Numbered from the stretch's first letter, positions 18,204-29,611 are shown. The stretch: 64,000 bases of DNA from Brucella pecoris (GCF_006376675.1 NZ_VEWK01000005.1:186001-250000); one strand, 5' to 3'. The notes: generated by a model not told the origin, from the sequence alone. Numbers and translations are program-made.

Positions 18204-19589
18204 TCAGGACTTCTGGTCTTTTACGAAAGTATGGTCAACTTCGCCTCGGAAGAATTCCCGACCATAGATCAGAAGGCAGAGGATGACGCCGGTGGCGAAG
18301 GCCCAGCCTGCACCGCGCGTTGCCAGAACTGCGCCTGTGATGCCTGCAATGCCGAGATCACGCTGTGAACGGGCTTCCATGACACCGATGCGCACAGATA
18401 CATAGCCCTGGATTAGAAGTGTCAGCGTCAGCGCCACGCCGAGGATCGGCTGGACGAGTGTGACGATGGGCATGAGGAACAGGCCGGTATTTGTACCCCA
18501 GCGGAACGATCCCGCACCACCGAAAATCGAATGCATCGACTTCTTGCCCTTGGAAAAGCGTTCGCAGATAACAACCTGCATTGCAGCCCAAACCGGACCG
18601 CACATGGTCACATCGGGTCCGAGGATCGACATTCCGGTATTGCGCATGCCGAAAACCAGGTGAGCGCGGTTGGGGTTGTAGTCGATCTTTTCGTCGGGCC
18701 GGTGCTGCTGGGCCTCGCCGATAATCGACTTGGTTTTCAGAACGTCGCCAAAAAGAACGATATAGGTCGCGAGCACTGTCGGCAGAGCCGTCAGGAACAT
18801 GGATAGCGGCGGCATACCGAGGCCAAAGACTGTATATTCACGCCAGAGCGTGGCGAAATCCGGGGACGAGATTGTCCATTGGAATTCTGGCCATTTGGCT
18901 TCCCCGAAGAGCGGGGCAATTACCACGGCAAGCAGGATGCAGGGCAGTACGCCGAGCTTTCCGATAAGGCCGAAAAAGCCGCCGTTACGCGACAGCCGGT
19001 TAAACTGCGGCGAGAACATCAGGTAAAAGCAGAGGCCGATGGCGATGGAGATCGTGAACGGGAACGTATCGAAATTTCCACCGACCTTGAATACCGAAAT
19101 GACGGCCGAAAACCCGGCGCCAATAATGATGCCCGATTTGATCGCTTGCGGGATTGCTGCAATCACCCGGTTGGCGATGCCGGTTGCGCCGATGAATATG
19201 GACAAAAGCCCCAGCATCATCTGGAAGGAAACGAGCGCATGTATGCGTTCTGGCCCTTCAGGGAAGGTCGCACAATAGGCCATAATGAGCGGGACAGCAG
19301 GTGTGATCCAGCCGGGAACGACCGGATCGCCGAGCAGATGGTGCGTCAGATAGAAAAGCCCGTTCAACACGACGACCGCGAGTGCGACTTCGAATGGCAT
19401 GCCAAGAAGTTCCGCCATGAGCGGAATAGCCGACAGATCGACAGCGCACATGAGAAGCCCCTGGCAGTAGTCAGGCCACTCGAATTTGTAATGGACGAAA
19501 GGCAGGCGAATTTTGAACGGTCCGGCAGGCCAAAAAGGCTGCTCCTGACCGTCGATACGTTCAGTGCTCAATTTATTCTCCGCAGACAT
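18204..19589 (-). CDS. NCS2/SLC23-like permease, substrate unknown
   Basis: Polytopic membrane protein of 461 aa with about 12-14 hydrophobic segments. The overall pattern resembles the uracil/xanthine and sulfate-permease (UraA/SLC26) fold: short amphipathic segment, LGDPVVPGWITPAVPLIMAY near residue 85 resembling the broken TM3, and IPQAIKSGIIIGAGFSAVI near 150 resembling GxxxxAxxxG helices. The family assignment is moderate. It converges with thuB and is transcribed in the same direction as the alcohol dehydrogenase, which lies 72 bp upstream; the two may form an operon. If so, the carrier may import the dehydrogenase substrate or its precursor. Confidence 0.6.
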   Translation of the reverse strand: MSAENKLSTERIDGQEQPFWPAGPFKIRLPFVHYKFEWPDYCQGLLMCAVDLSAIPLMAELLGMPFEVALAVVVLNGLFYLTHHLLGDPVVPGWITPAVPLIMAYCATFPEGPERIHALVSFQMMLGLLSIFIGATGIANRVIAAIPQAIKSGIIIGAGFSAVISVFKVGGNFDTFPFTISIAIGLCFYLMFSPQFNRLSRNGGFFGLIGKLGVLPCILLAVVIAPLFGEAKWPEFQWTISSPDFATLWREYTVFGLGMPPLSMFLTALPTVLATYIVLFGDVLKTKSIIGEAQQHRPDEKIDYNPNRAHLVFGMRNTGMSILGPDVTMCGPVWAAMQVVICERFSKGKKSMHSIFGGAGSFRWGTNTGLFLMPIVTLVQPILGVALTLTLLIQGYVSVRIGVMEARSQRDLGIAGITGAVLATRGAGWAFATGVILCLLIYGREFFRGEVDHTFVKDQKS

Positions 19590-19661
19590 AGAGCCAAGCT
19601 GCGGAGAAGTGGCAGTCAGCTCACTTCTCCGGCGCTTGGTCCGTCAGTTCGTTATGTTTGA

Positions 19662-20831
19662 TCAGAAAGCTTCGCGATAAAGCGCCAGAGCGTCGGCCTC
19701 AGTCACATCGACCGGATTGTTGCCCAGAAGCCGCGTTTGCAGCATCGCGTCGCGCGCCAGCATTTCAAGACTGTCTTCGGTCACGCCGACATCACGCAGG
19801 CGGCGCGGCGCGCCGGACTTGTTCATCAGTGCTTCCATATAGGTGACAAAGGCCGCTGAACGCTCTTCCGTCGTGCCTTCGGATTTCTCCAGCAGCAGAT
19901 CGGCAAGCTCTGCATATAGCTTGGCTGCACCCGCCATATTGTAGCGCAGCACCGGACCAAGCATCAGCGCATTGGAAAGACCATGCGGCACATGGTAGTG
20001 GCCGCCAAGCGGGTAAGCCAGTGCATGAACAGCGCCGACTGGCGAGTTGGAAAAAGCCTGACCGGCATAGTTGGCACCAAGCAGCATGGCCTCGCGGGCA
20101 TGGCGATCATGGCCGTTTTCGCAAGCCGCGATCAGATTGGCCGAAAGAAGCTTCAGAGCTTCGCGGGCGAACGCGTCGGAGAGCGGGTTCTTCTTGATCC
20201 GGCTCGTATAGGCTTCGATGGCATGGACCATGGCGTCGATTCCGGTCGCGGCCGTATGAAGCGCAGGCAGGCCGCAAGTCAGTTCCGCATCGAGGATCAC
20301 GAAGTCGGCGTAAAGCTGACGGGCAACTACACCCATCTTCGTCGTCTCACCGGTGGTCAGAATGGTGATGTTGGTGACTTCCGATCCTGTTCCCGCCGTA
20401 GTCGGGATCTGGATCAGCGGCAGGCGGCTGCCCTGGACCTTGCCGATGCCATACAGCTCGGAGAGTTCCTGTTCGGAGACAAGCAGTACGGCTGCAAGCT
20501 TGGCGATATCCATGGATGAACCGCCGCCCAGGCCAAGCACAAGGTTACAACCAGCAGCCTTGGCCTGTTCGACGCAGGCTAACAGCACGGATTCCGGTGG
20601 ATCGGCCACCACATCATCGAAAACGCTGATGCCGAAACCGGCTTTTTCCAGCGAAGCCAGTGCATGGTCGAGGACACCGGCCTTGTGCAGCCCCTTGTCC
20701 GTCACGATCAGAATCTTGCGTTCGGAAAACCGTTCGCCGAGGATTTCGCCGAGGCGCTTTGCGGCGCTCCATTCGACGAGCATCGAGCCGACCGTGTCGA
20801 ACGAAAATGGCTTGATCTCTGTTGTCATCAT
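19662..20831 (-). CDS. Iron-containing alcohol dehydrogenase
   Basis: Fe-dependent group III alcohol dehydrogenase, about 389 aa. The NAD-binding GLGGGSSMDIAKL is near residue 95. Metal ligands are seen in ATGIDAMVHAIEAYTS (Asp, His) near 195 and in GAVHALAYPLGGHYHVPHG (two His) near 265. The start was set at ATG 20831 (a second ATG at 20828), with GGGTGG just upstream; a longer frame to 20888 has no ribosome site. The upstream region holds a cluster of TGAAC half-sites, suggesting specific regulation. Substrate class (lactaldehyde, 1,3-propanediol, maleylacetate etc.) cannot be fixed from sequence. Confidence 0.9.
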   Translation of the reverse strand: MMTTEIKPFSFDTVGSMLVEWSAAKRLGEILGERFSERKILIVTDKGLHKAGVLDHALASLEKAGFGISVFDDVVADPPESVLLACVEQAKAAGCNLVLGLGGGSSMDIAKLAAVLLVSEQELSELYGIGKVQGSRLPLIQIPTTAGTGSEVTNITILTTGETTKMGVVARQLYADFVILDAELTCGLPALHTAATGIDAMVHAIEAYTSRIKKNPLSDAFAREALKLLSANLIAACENGHDRHAREAMLLGANYAGQAFSNSPVGAVHALAYPLGGHYHVPHGLSNALMLGPVLRYNMAGAAKLYAELADLLLEKSEGTTEERSAAFVTYMEALMNKSGAPRRLRDVGVTEDSLEMLARDAMLQTRLLGNNPVDVTEADALALYREAF

Positions 20832-21001
20832 TCCACCCTTATCACTTTTACCAGCGCCGAGGTCTCTCATTTCCTCACCGGCACACAACGCTGGGGCTTA
20901 TTCCAGAAACGCTTCTGTCTTGGGAAGGAAGCGCCCCCGTAACTCTCCGATGCAGCCGATACATCGGCAGTTCTGAATGGAAAGCCTTGGGAGAAGCTTT
21001 T

Positions 21002-21042
21002 GATCGTTCAATATACTGAACAATGTTCAAAACTGAACGATC
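21002..21042. promoter_or_regulatory. Cluster of TGAAC/GTTCA repeats upstream of the alcohol dehydrogenase
   Basis: Outer inverted repeat GATCGTTCA (21002-21010) / TGAACGATC (21034-21042) encloses an inner one, TGAACA-A-TGTTCA (21017-21029). Four half-sites in 41 bp suggest cooperative binding by a dimeric regulator such as LacI, DeoR or GntR type. The rest of the 20832-21392 gap holds no gene I can see. Confidence 0.55.
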
Positions 21043-21392
21043 GATACAGGATAAGAAGCTGAACTGTCAATTTCTCCCTTCGGCTAAGACGCTGAAAACA
21101 TCACTTAGAAGCTGACAGGTGAGACCGACTGGAACATAAGTGGTTGAAAATGTTGACCAGTTATTCGTCGGTCACACGGTTTTGTGATTGCTTCACTCAA
21201 AGCAATTTGCCGGGTTTCGCCTGATTGCAGACCTTATGGGGGAAGCTCGTCGCTCGCGCCAGCAATAACACGTATAGCGGATCGACGGTCTGGTCATCGC
21301 CGCCATTCTATCGCGCAGCGTCTAAACCGCTGGACGCGCGGATTGTACAGCTTGTACCCTGCTTGTCTTATCGATGGGCAGGGAGGCCTGGC

Positions 21393-22223
21393 ATGGACGT
21401 GACGATCATAACGGGTGCATCAGATGGTATAGGTGCTGAAACCGCACGGCAAATTGCCCGGCGCGACCGTACAAACGCTGCTCTTGTGCTCGCTGCACGC
21501 AATGTCGAAAAGCTGGAAAATCTGGCCACCGAGTTACGACAACTGGGGAGTTCCGTTCTTGTGGTGCCGACCGATGTGAAAGATCGTGCTGCCTGTATCT
21601 CCCTGATCGGGAAGGCCGCTGCCGCTTTCGGTCGCATCGATACGCTGATCGTGAATGCGGGTATGTCAGCACATGCTAATTTCGCCGAGATCGAGCCGGA
21701 TGACCTCAACTGGATGCATGAGTTGATGGAGTTAAACTACTGGGGCAGCGTCTGGCCCATTCATGCAGCGCTTCCCCATCTTGCCGCAAGCAAGGGGCGG
21801 ATCGTGGCGGTGTCATCCGTCGCCGGCTTGATCGGCGTTCCGGGGCGCACCGCCTATAGCGGAACGAAGTTCGCTCTATCCGGCTTCTGTGAAGCACTTC
21901 GATCGGAACTGGAACCGAGCGGCATATCCGTCACTATCGTCTATCCGGGTGTCGTTAAGACCGATATTCGCAAGGTAGGCTACAGCGCCAGCGGCGACGC
22001 GCTGGGAACAAGCGGTGTACACGAAGATCGCATGATGCCAGTCGAGGAAGCGGTGCGGCTGATGCTGGAAGGTGTCCACGCGCGCAAGCGCGAAGTGCTG
22101 ATGACCCGCCAGATGCGATTCGGACGCTGGCTCAAACTCATCGCTCCGGCGATGGTCGACCGCATGGCCCTGAAGGCCATCAAGCCGGAATTCAGACCGA
22201 AACCGATCAAACCCGCAAAATAA
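21393..22223 (+). CDS. SDR-family NAD(P)-dependent oxidoreductase
   Basis: Classical short-chain dehydrogenase of about 276 aa. The N-terminus reads MDVTIITGASDGIGAETA, with the TGxxxGIG cofactor motif. NAGMSAHAN lies near residue 90. Ser and the YSGTKFALSGF catalytic Tyr-Lys pair lie near 140-160. The C-terminal tail is basic (KPKPIKP-like), as in DhrB-type membrane-associated SDRs. The start is ATG 21393 with GGGAGG 6 nt upstream; the frame stays open back to 21225 but that part looks non-coding. It stands alone before the cobalamin riboswitch. Confidence 0.85.
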   Translation: MDVTIITGASDGIGAETARQIARRDRTNAALVLAARNVEKLENLATELRQLGSSVLVVPTDVKDRAACISLIGKAAAAFGRIDTLIVNAGMSAHANFAEIEPDDLNWMHELMELNYWGSVWPIHAALPHLAASKGRIVAVSSVAGLIGVPGRTAYSGTKFALSGFCEALRSELEPSGISVTIVYPGVVKTDIRKVGYSASGDALGTSGVHEDRMMPVEEAVRLMLEGVHARKREVLMTRQMRFGRWLKLIAPAMVDRMALKAIKPEFRPKPIKPAK

Positions 22224-22332
22224 ACAGCGATAATCCTTGCTATTCACAGGCTGCCTGAATGGCTCGCTAATTTTACGCTTTGCCACCAACTATCCGTTGA
22301 CGAGTTTTTAACGTAGACTACTATATATAGTG

Positions 22333-22518
22333 TTCTAGGTTCTTTCGATTCGTTGAGTCGAAAGCTAAGACGGGAATCCGGTGCGTTTCATCCATGACGG
22401 ATGCGGCAATGCCGGAGCTGCCCCCGCAACTGTAAGCGGAGAGTTCTGTTCATCATGTCACTGGCATAGGCCGGGAAGGCGGGCAGAAACGTTGATCCGT
22501 GAGCCAGGAGACCTGCCT
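22333..22518 (+). ncRNA. Cobalamin riboswitch
   Basis: The conserved B12-aptamer elements occur in order. A 5' AGGTTC and a strong stem (TTTCGATTC / GAGTCGAAAG) come first, then the core GACGGGAATCCGGTG. GCTGCCCCCGCAACTGTAAG follows, then CACTGG with CCGGGAAGGCG, and finally the B12 box GAGCCAGGAGACCTGCC at 22501-22517. It lies 280 bp upstream of nrdH, so it should switch the nrdHIEF operon off when adenosylcobalamin is available. Confidence 0.93.
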
Positions 22519-22798
22519 TGAACGAGTACGTCCACGGGCGGGGTGTCCGGTTGGCGCGCAATCTTGTGTGGCAAGCTATTGCCTTGCCGATTGCTGCCCC
22601 GAACTTCCCGCTCATAGCTTCGGGGTGAAGTCCATGTCCAGTCTATTCAGTTTCGGTTCCGGTCCTCCTTTCGAGGCATAGTTTGTTGTGGTCAGACTGC
22701 TCGTCGTGGCGGCTGACCGGTTTCCTATCTTGTGCTTTTTGACGCGCATCTTGCGATGCGCGAACGGCTCTTTGCGTCTCCCAACCAGTGAGGAAGAA
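22519..22798 (+). promoter_or_regulatory. nrd leader, riboswitch expression platform
   Basis: 280 bp without a gene. A hairpin CGCGCATC / GATGCGCG (22743-22762) lies 27 nt before the nrdH ribosome site. Another possible stem is CCCCGAA / TTCGGGG near 22597-22626. None is followed by a U-run, so control through translation or Rho looks more likely than intrinsic termination. Confidence 0.45.
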
Positions 22799-23020
22799 AT
22801 GAACGTCACCGTTTACAGCAAGCCCGCCTGCGTCCAGTGCACCGCGACCACGCGTGCCCTCGATCGCCAGGGTATCGAATATGAAGTTATTGATATTTCC
22901 GCCAATGCCGGCGCTTTCGATCTCGTTCAGGGGATGGGCTATCGTCAGGTGCCGGTGGTCGTCGCCGGGGAATCCCATTGGGCGGGATTCCGACCCGATA
23001 TGATCAGCGCTTTCGCCTGA
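22799..23020 (+). CDS. nrdH: NrdH glutaredoxin-like electron donor
   Basis: Small redoxin of 73 aa that reduces class Ib ribonucleotide reductase with electrons from thioredoxin reductase. It starts [13 protein letters not shown]; the redox-active CVQC motif at residues 11-14 and the WAGFRPD tail are NrdH hallmarks. The ATG at 22799 follows GAGGAAG. First gene of nrdHIEF, controlled by the upstream cobalamin riboswitch. Confidence 0.97.
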   Translation: MNVTVYSKPACVQCTATTRALDRQGIEYEVIDISANAGAFDLVQGMGYRQVPVVVAGESHWAGFRPDMISAFA

Positions 23021-23033
23021 GAGTTGCGATCTC

Positions 23034-23441
23034 ATGAGCCTGATCGTCTATTTCTCCAGCCGGTCGGAAAATACGCACCGGTTTGTTGAGCGGCTTGGAA
23101 TGCGGTCGAACCGTATCCCTATGGACGGTTCGGGCGGATGGCAGGTGTGCGAGCCATTTGTACTGGTGACGCCCACATATGGCGGCGGCGGTTCCAAGGG
23201 CGCTGTTCCCAAGCCGGTAATCCGCTTCCTCAACGACGAGAACAATCGCTCTTTCATCCGCGGCGTCATCGCCGCGGGGAACAGCAATTTCGGCGAAGCC
23301 TTCTGTATCGCCGGCAATATTATCTCCGCCAAATGTCAGGTTCCCTATCTCTACCGCTTCGAGCTTCTGGGAACCGATGAGGACATTGGCAATGTCAAAA
23401 ACGGGATGGAACGATTTTGGATACGGCAGACACGACCCTGA
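23034..23441 (+). CDS. nrdI: NrdI flavodoxin-like protein
   Basis: Flavodoxin-like protein of 135 aa that activates the dimanganese cofactor of NrdF. The FMN-binding opening [20 protein letters not shown] and the [12 protein letters not shown] loop near residue 42 are diagnostic, as is [15 protein letters not shown] near 80. It starts 13 bp after nrdH and its end overlaps nrdE by 25 bp. Confidence 0.97.
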   Translation: MSLIVYFSSRSENTHRFVERLGMRSNRIPMDGSGGWQVCEPFVLVTPTYGGGGSKGAVPKPVIRFLNDENNRSFIRGVIAAGNSNFGEAFCIAGNIISAKCQVPYLYRFELLGTDEDIGNVKNGMERFWIRQTRP

Positions 23442-25636
23442 TCCGGGAGCGCGAAGCACGGCCAGTGGTGCAGGATGCGCCTCAAGCGGTGAATTCCAAC
23501 AGTAACAAACCGTCAAAATTCTCGGACGGGCTGGATTATCACGCGCTCAACGCGATGTTGAACCTTTACGATGACGAGGGGAAAATCCAGCTTGATCGCG
23601 ACCGGCAGGCCGCGCGGCAGTATTTCCTCCAGCACGTGAACCAGAACACTGTCTTTTTTCATAATCTGCGGGAAAAGCTCGATTATCTGGTGACGGAGGG
23701 ATACTACGAACAGGAGGTGCTGGATCAGTATTCCTTCAATTTCGTTCGTGACCTTTTCGACGAAGCCTATGCGAAAAAATTTCGTTTTCCGACATTTCTA
23801 GGCGCGTTCAAATATTATACCAGCTACACGCTGAAAACCTTTGACGGAAAGCGCTATCTGGAACGCTATGAAGACCGCGTCTGCATGGTGGCGCTGGCGC
23901 TGGCGCGCGGCAGTGAACAGCTTGCGCGCGATCTGGTTGATGAGATCATTTCGGGCCGCTACCAGCCTGCGACACCCACATTCCTCAATGCAGGAAAGAA
24001 GCAGCGCGGCGAGCTTGTCTCCTGCTTTCTGCTGCGGGTCGAGGACAATATGGAGTCCATTGGCCGCTCCATCAATTCGGCCTTGCAATTGTCGAAGCGT
24101 GGCGGTGGCGTGGCGCTCAGTCTCACCAATATTCGCGAGGCGGGCGCCCCTATCAAGCAAATCCAGAACCAGTCATCCGGCATCATTCCGGTGATGAAAC
24201 TTCTGGAGGATTCCTTTTCCTACGCCAATCAGCTTGGCGCGCGGCAGGGCGCTGGCGCAGTCTATCTGCACGCACATCACCCGGATATCATGCGATTTCT
24301 CGATACGAAACGCGAAAATGCAGACGAGAAAATTCGCATCAAAACCTTGTCTCTCGGCGTAGTCATACCGGACATTACCTTCGAGCTCGCGAAGAACAAC
24401 GAGGATATGTACCTCTTCTCCCCCTATGATGTGGAGCGGGTTTACGGTGTGCCTCTCACAGAGGTTTCGGTCACGGAAAAATACCGCGAAATGGTCAACG
24501 ATGCGCGGATTACCAAGAAGAAGATGAGCGCGCGCGAGTTCTTTCAGGTTCTGGCCGAAATCCAGTTCGAATCCGGCTACCCCTACATCATGTTCGAGGA
24601 CACGGTGAACCGCGCCAATCCGATCGACGGGCGCATCACAATGAGCAACCTCTGTTCGGAAATCCTCCAGGTGAGCGAGGCGAGCATCTTCAGTGAAGAT
24701 CTGTCCTATGATCACCTCGGCAAGGATATTTCGTGCAATCTGGGTTCGCTCAACATTGCGGCAGCAATGGATTCCTCTGATTTCGGCAAGACCATCGAGA
24801 CCTCGATCCGTGCTCTTACCGCCGTTTCCGACATGAGCCACATCGGTTCCGTGCCATCGGTCGCCCGAGGCAATGATGAAAGCCATGCCATCGGTCTCGG
24901 GCAGATGAACCTACATGGTTATCTTGCCCGCGAGCGGATTTACTATGGTTCGGACGAAGGTGTCGATTTCACGAACATCTATTTTTACACGGTGACCTAT
25001 CATGCGATCCGCGCATCGAACCAGATCGCGGTGGAGATGGGGAAATCCTTCAAGGGTTTCGAGAAATCCAAATATGCATCGGGGGAATATTTCGACAAAT
25101 ATACCGATCAGCTTTGGGAACCGGCGACAGAAAAGGTTCGCGAAATCTTTGAAAAGGCGGGCATTGCGATCCCGACACAGAACGACTGGCGCAATCTGAA
25201 GAATGCGGTGATGGAGGGTGGCCTTTATAACCAGAACCTTCAGGCCGTGCCGCCGACAGGCTCGATCTCCTACATCAACCATTCGACGTCATCGATCCAT
25301 CCGATCGTGTCGAAAATTGAAATCCGCAAGGAGGGCAAGATCGGTCGTGTCTACTATCCGGCAGCTTTCATGACCAATGACAATCTCGATTACTATCAGG
25401 ATGCCTATGAGATCGGCCCGGAGAAGATCATCGACACTTACGCGGCGGCAACGCAGCACGTCGATCAGGGCCTGTCTCTGACATTGTTCTTCCGCGATAC
25501 CGCAACGACACGCGACATCAACCGCGCACAGATCTACGCGTGGAAGAAGGGCATCAAGACTATCTACTACATCCGCCTGCGCCAGATGGCGCTTTCCGGC
25601 ACGGAAGTGCAGGGCTGCGTATCCTGCGCCCTCTGA
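23417..25636 (+). CDS. nrdE: Ribonucleoside-diphosphate reductase class Ib, alpha subunit
   Basis: Catalytic subunit of 739 aa that reduces ribonucleoside diphosphates to deoxyribonucleotides. The substrate-site cysteine is in [15 protein letters not shown], and the active-site region shows NLCSEIL and CNLGSLNIA. The [19 protein letters not shown] stretch is conserved in NrdE, and the C-terminal GCVSCAL carries the cysteine pair reduced by NrdH. The most likely start is TTG 23417, inside the end of nrdI, preceded by GGGATGG; no later in-frame ATG gives a better ribosome site. It works as an alpha2beta2 complex with NrdF. Confidence 0.96.
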   Translation: MDTADTTLIREREARPVVQDAPQAVNSNSNKPSKFSDGLDYHALNAMLNLYDDEGKIQLDRDRQAARQYFLQHVNQNTVFFHNLREKLDYLVTEGYYEQEVLDQYSFNFVRDLFDEAYAKKFRFPTFLGAFKYYTSYTLKTFDGKRYLERYEDRVCMVALALARGSEQLARDLVDEIISGRYQPATPTFLNAGKKQRGELVSCFLLRVEDNMESIGRSINSALQLSKRGGGVALSLTNIREAGAPIKQIQNQSSGIIPVMKLLEDSFSYANQLGARQGAGAVYLHAHHPDIMRFLDTKRENADEKIRIKTLSLGVVIPDITFELAKNNEDMYLFSPYDVERVYGVPLTEVSVTEKYREMVNDARITKKKMSAREFFQVLAEIQFESGYPYIMFEDTVNRANPIDGRITMSNLCSEILQVSEASIFSEDLSYDHLGKDISCNLGSLNIAAAMDSSDFGKTIETSIRALTAVSDMSHIGSVPSVARGNDESHAIGLGQMNLHGYLARERIYYGSDEGVDFTNIYFYTVTYHAIRASNQIAVEMGKSFKGFEKSKYASGEYFDKYTDQLWEPATEKVREIFEKAGIAIPTQNDWRNLKNAVMEGGLYNQNLQAVPPTGSISYINHSTSSIHPIVSKIEIRKEGKIGRVYYPAAFMTNDNLDYYQDAYEIGPEKIIDTYAAATQHVDQGLSLTLFFRDTATTRDINRAQIYAWKKGIKTIYYIRLRQMALSGTEVQGCVSCAL

Positions 25637-25649
25637 CCACTGGTGATGA

Positions 25650-26639
<990 letters not shown>

Positions 26640-26730
26640 TCTCGCTTCGGCGCTGCTTAACACCGGCGCCGGGGTCTTCCATTGCGGACATGGCGTTGAC
26701 GTTACGGTTTCGTTTTGCGACACATGAACG

Positions 26731-27891
26731 ATGCAGACCGCTATCACAATCGATCAGGACTATCTTGTAACACGGCTCAAGGCGCTTCTTGCCATACCCA
26801 GCCCGACCGGCTTTACCGACGAAGCCGTCCGTTATGTTGCGCGAGAGCTGGAGCATCTGGGGCTTGAGGTAATACTGACGCGCCGGGGTGCTATTCGTGC
26901 GCGCCGGGCAGGCGTAACGGAGCGACCAGCGCGCGGGATCGTATCGCATGTCGACACGCTGGGCGCGCAGGTAAAATATCTGAAGGAAAACGGGCGACTG
27001 GAACTGGTTTCAATCGGTAACTGGTCCGCACGCTTCGCCGAAGGCGCCCGTGTTTCCATTTTCTCATCCAAGGGCATTTATCGTGGTTCGGTTCTCCCGC
27101 TGAAGGCTTCCGGCCATACGTTCAATGAGGAAGTCGATACGCAGCCGGTTGGTTGGCCCTATGTTGAACTTCGCGTCGATGCGCTCGCGCGAAATCGAGA
27201 TGATCTGCTGCAACTCGGTATCGATGTGGGCGACATCGTTGCCGTCGATCCAGAGCCAGAATTCATCGATAATGGCTTTATCGTATCGCGCCATCTAGAT
27301 GACAAGGCAGGCGTCGCCATCATGCTTGCAGCTCTGGAAGCGATGCAGAGAGCAAATGTGGAAACGCCGGTCGATAGCTATTGGCTGTTTACCATCGGTG
27401 AGGAAGTGGGTGTCGGGGCTTCTGCGGTCGTGGTGCCCGATATTGCCTCGCTGGTCGCCATCGACAATGGCACGACTGCGCCGGGCCAGAATTCATCGGA
27501 GTTCGGTGTCACACTTGCCATGGCGGATCAGACCGGGCCATTCGATTATCATCTGACGAAGAAACTGTTCGAGCTTTGCGCAGAGCATGACATTCAGGTG
27601 CAGAAGGATGTTTTCCGTTATTACCGTTCTGATGCCGCGTCTGCGGTCGAAGCTGGGCATGATGTGCGTACGGCCTTGCTGACGTTCGGCGTTGATGCCT
27701 CGCATGGTTATGAACGCATTCATCTGAGCGCGCTGACCTCCATTGCAAAACTTGCTGTTTACTACGCAATGAGCGAGGTCGAGATCAAGCGTGATGCCGA
27801 GGAAACTGCCAAGGGACTCAAGGGTTTCACGCATCAGAAATCGACCAAGGCCGAGCAGGATCTCAAGCCTGAAGATACACCTGCAGAATAA
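26731..27891 (+). CDS. M42-type peptidase of the NAGGN osmolyte system
   Basis: Putative metallopeptidase of 386 aa. It has the M42/M28-type dinuclear metal-site pattern: SHVDTLG near residue 75, SRHLDDKAGVAIML near 190, TIGEEVGVGAS near 223, and a late YRSDAASAVEAGHD. The overall sequence resembles the peptidase found with asnO and ngg in the N-acetylglutaminylglutamine amide system, where it may turn over the dipeptide. Here asnO-ngg lie 6 kb downstream on the same strand with a peptide ABC transporter in between. The family link is recognition from memory and should be read as probable. Confidence 0.8.
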   Translation: MQTAITIDQDYLVTRLKALLAIPSPTGFTDEAVRYVARELEHLGLEVILTRRGAIRARRAGVTERPARGIVSHVDTLGAQVKYLKENGRLELVSIGNWSARFAEGARVSIFSSKGIYRGSVLPLKASGHTFNEEVDTQPVGWPYVELRVDALARNRDDLLQLGIDVGDIVAVDPEPEFIDNGFIVSRHLDDKAGVAIMLAALEAMQRANVETPVDSYWLFTIGEEVGVGASAVVVPDIASLVAIDNGTTAPGQNSSEFGVTLAMADQTGPFDYHLTKKLFELCAEHDIQVQKDVFRYYRSDAASAVEAGHDVRTALLTFGVDASHGYERIHLSALTSIAKLAVYYAMSEVEIKRDAEETAKGLKGFTHQKSTKAEQDLKPEDTPAE

Positions 27892-27913
27892 GCTTGAAAC
27901 TTTCTGATATCAC

Positions 27914-27938
27914 AAGCGGGCTGAGGCCCGCTTTTTTT
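27914..27938 (+). terminator. Intrinsic terminator after the M42 peptidase
   Basis: A stem AAGCGGGC / GCCCGCTT with a TGAG loop runs into a seven-base T stretch. It is the most canonical terminator in the window and separates the peptidase transcript from the ABC transporter operon. Confidence 0.92.
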
Positions 27939-28033
27939 GACTCGAGAAAATTAATTATGATAATTTGTTGATGATCGTAAATTTATGCCTATAAATTAGA
28001 GTCAGACGGATTTGACAAATGAAGGGGAACCCC

Positions 28034-29596
28034 ATGAGAAGGTTATTCCGTGCCGTCCTGACTGCTATGGCGCTTTCGGTCGCCGGGGCGGGCACAGTCG
28101 CGCTGGCGCAAACGCCGCCCAATGTGCTGATTGTCGGACAGATTGCGGAGCCGCAATCACTGGATCCGCATACAGTCACGGCCACCAACGATTTCCGCAT
28201 TCTGGTCAACATTTACGATGGCTTGGTGCGTTACAAAGACGGGACGCTGGAAGTGGAGCCAGCGTTGGCCGAAAGCTGGACGATCTCGGATGACGGCAAG
28301 ACCTATACGTTCAAGCTGCGTCAGGGCGTGAAATTTCATGACGGATCGGATTTCAATGCTGAGGCGGTCAAATTCAACTTCGGCAGAATGCTGAAGGAAG
28401 ACCATCCGTTCTATAACACTGGCCCATTTCCGCTTTCGTTCAATTTCTCGTCCATCGACGCGGTCAATGCACGCGACGATCATACGGTTGAATTCAAGTT
28501 GAAGGAACCTTTCGCCCCGTTCCTCTCCAATCTGGCCTACCCAACCGGCCTGATCGTTTCTCCCGAAGCGGTCAAAAAATACGGTAAGGAATTTGGCCGT
28601 CATCCATCCGGAACCGGTCCTTTCAAATTCGCAGAATGGCAATCCGGTCAGCGTGTGGTCGTGGAGCGCAATCCCGATTATTGGGATATGGCACCGGCAC
28701 TGGAAGCAATCGTGTTCCGCCCGATCACAGATGCCAATACCCGCGTTGCGGAGATGATGGCGGGCGGGCTGGATGTCATGGTGGAAGTACCGCCGGACAA
28801 TCTTGCCACATTCAAGCAGGACGCGAATTTCGTGGTCGCCGAACAGGCTGGGCCCCATGTGTGGTTCACTATCCTGAACGCGAAGAGCGGTCCTTTTGCG
28901 GACAAGAAAGTGCGTCAGGCAGCCAATTATGCGGTCAACAAGCAAGGGCTTGTCGATAATGTACTGCAGGGTTCCGCAACCGTTGCTGCCGGGCCTATCC
29001 CGCCCGCCTTCAACTGGGTCGAGAACAAGACCGAACCCTATCCATACGATCCGGAAAAGGCCAAGGCACTTCTCACTGAGGCCGGAGCCAGCAATCCGGA
29101 AATCACGTTTTACGTGACAGAAGGTGGTTCGGGTATGCTCGATCCGATCACGATGGGAGCGGCGATCCAGGCCGATCTTCAGGCTGTGGGGTTCAAGGTC
29201 AAGATCGAAACCTACGAGTGGAACACGTTCCTGGGCAAGGTCAATCCGGGACTTGAGGGCAAGGCCGATATGGCCGAGATGGCATGGATGACCAATGATC
29301 CGGACACGGTGCCTTATCTGACACTGCGCAGTGACGCGCTGCCGGACAAGGGCGGCTTCAATTCCGGCTACTATTCCAATCCCAAAGTGGATGAGCTTCT
29401 GGAAAGGGCACGTTCGTCGACCGATCAGACCGAACGCGGAAAGCTTTACGGTGAAGTGCAGGGTATCGTCCATGACGATGCGCCATGGCTTTTCGTGGCG
29501 AACTGGAAACAGAACGCGGTCACGACGGCCGGCGTCAAAGGGTTCAAGTTGCAGCCGTCCTTTCTGCTGCATTTGAAAGACGTAACCAAGGAATAA
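28034..29596 (+). CDS. Peptide ABC transporter, substrate-binding protein (family 5)
   Basis: Periplasmic binding protein of about 520 aa, SBP_bac_5 (DppA/OppA) family. A signal peptide covers about residues 1-26 and ends ALAQ. Mature-protein markers are EPQSLDPHTVTATNDFRI, the ligand-domain motif YTFKLRQGVKFHDGSDFNAE near residue 100, and GTGPFKFAEWQSGQRVVVERN near 195. The start was set at ATG 28034, after AAGGGGAA; ATG 28019 lacks a ribosome site. It heads an operon of two permease parts, two ATPases and a GntR gene, and it is bracketed by NAGGN genes, which makes a small peptide a plausible ligand. Confidence 0.88.
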   Translation: MRRLFRAVLTAMALSVAGAGTVALAQTPPNVLIVGQIAEPQSLDPHTVTATNDFRILVNIYDGLVRYKDGTLEVEPALAESWTISDDGKTYTFKLRQGVKFHDGSDFNAEAVKFNFGRMLKEDHPFYNTGPFPLSFNFSSIDAVNARDDHTVEFKLKEPFAPFLSNLAYPTGLIVSPEAVKKYGKEFGRHPSGTGPFKFAEWQSGQRVVVERNPDYWDMAPALEAIVFRPITDANTRVAEMMAGGLDVMVEVPPDNLATFKQDANFVVAEQAGPHVWFTILNAKSGPFADKKVRQAANYAVNKQGLVDNVLQGSATVAAGPIPPAFNWVENKTEPYPYDPEKAKALLTEAGASNPEITFYVTEGGSGMLDPITMGAAIQADLQAVGFKVKIETYEWNTFLGKVNPGLEGKADMAEMAWMTNDPDTVPYLTLRSDALPDKGGFNSGYYSNPKVDELLERARSSTDQTERGKLYGEVQGIVHDDAPWLFVANWKQNAVTTAGVKGFKLQPSFLLHLKDVTKE

Positions 29597-29611
29597 GCGA
29601 GGAGGGCTTTC

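Noticed and set aside
28157..29572. Open frame of 471 codons on the minus strand
   Set aside because: It lies entirely antisense to a clear peptide-binding protein gene and has no recognisable motif or ribosome site. It is a by-product of codon bias in GC-rich DNA.
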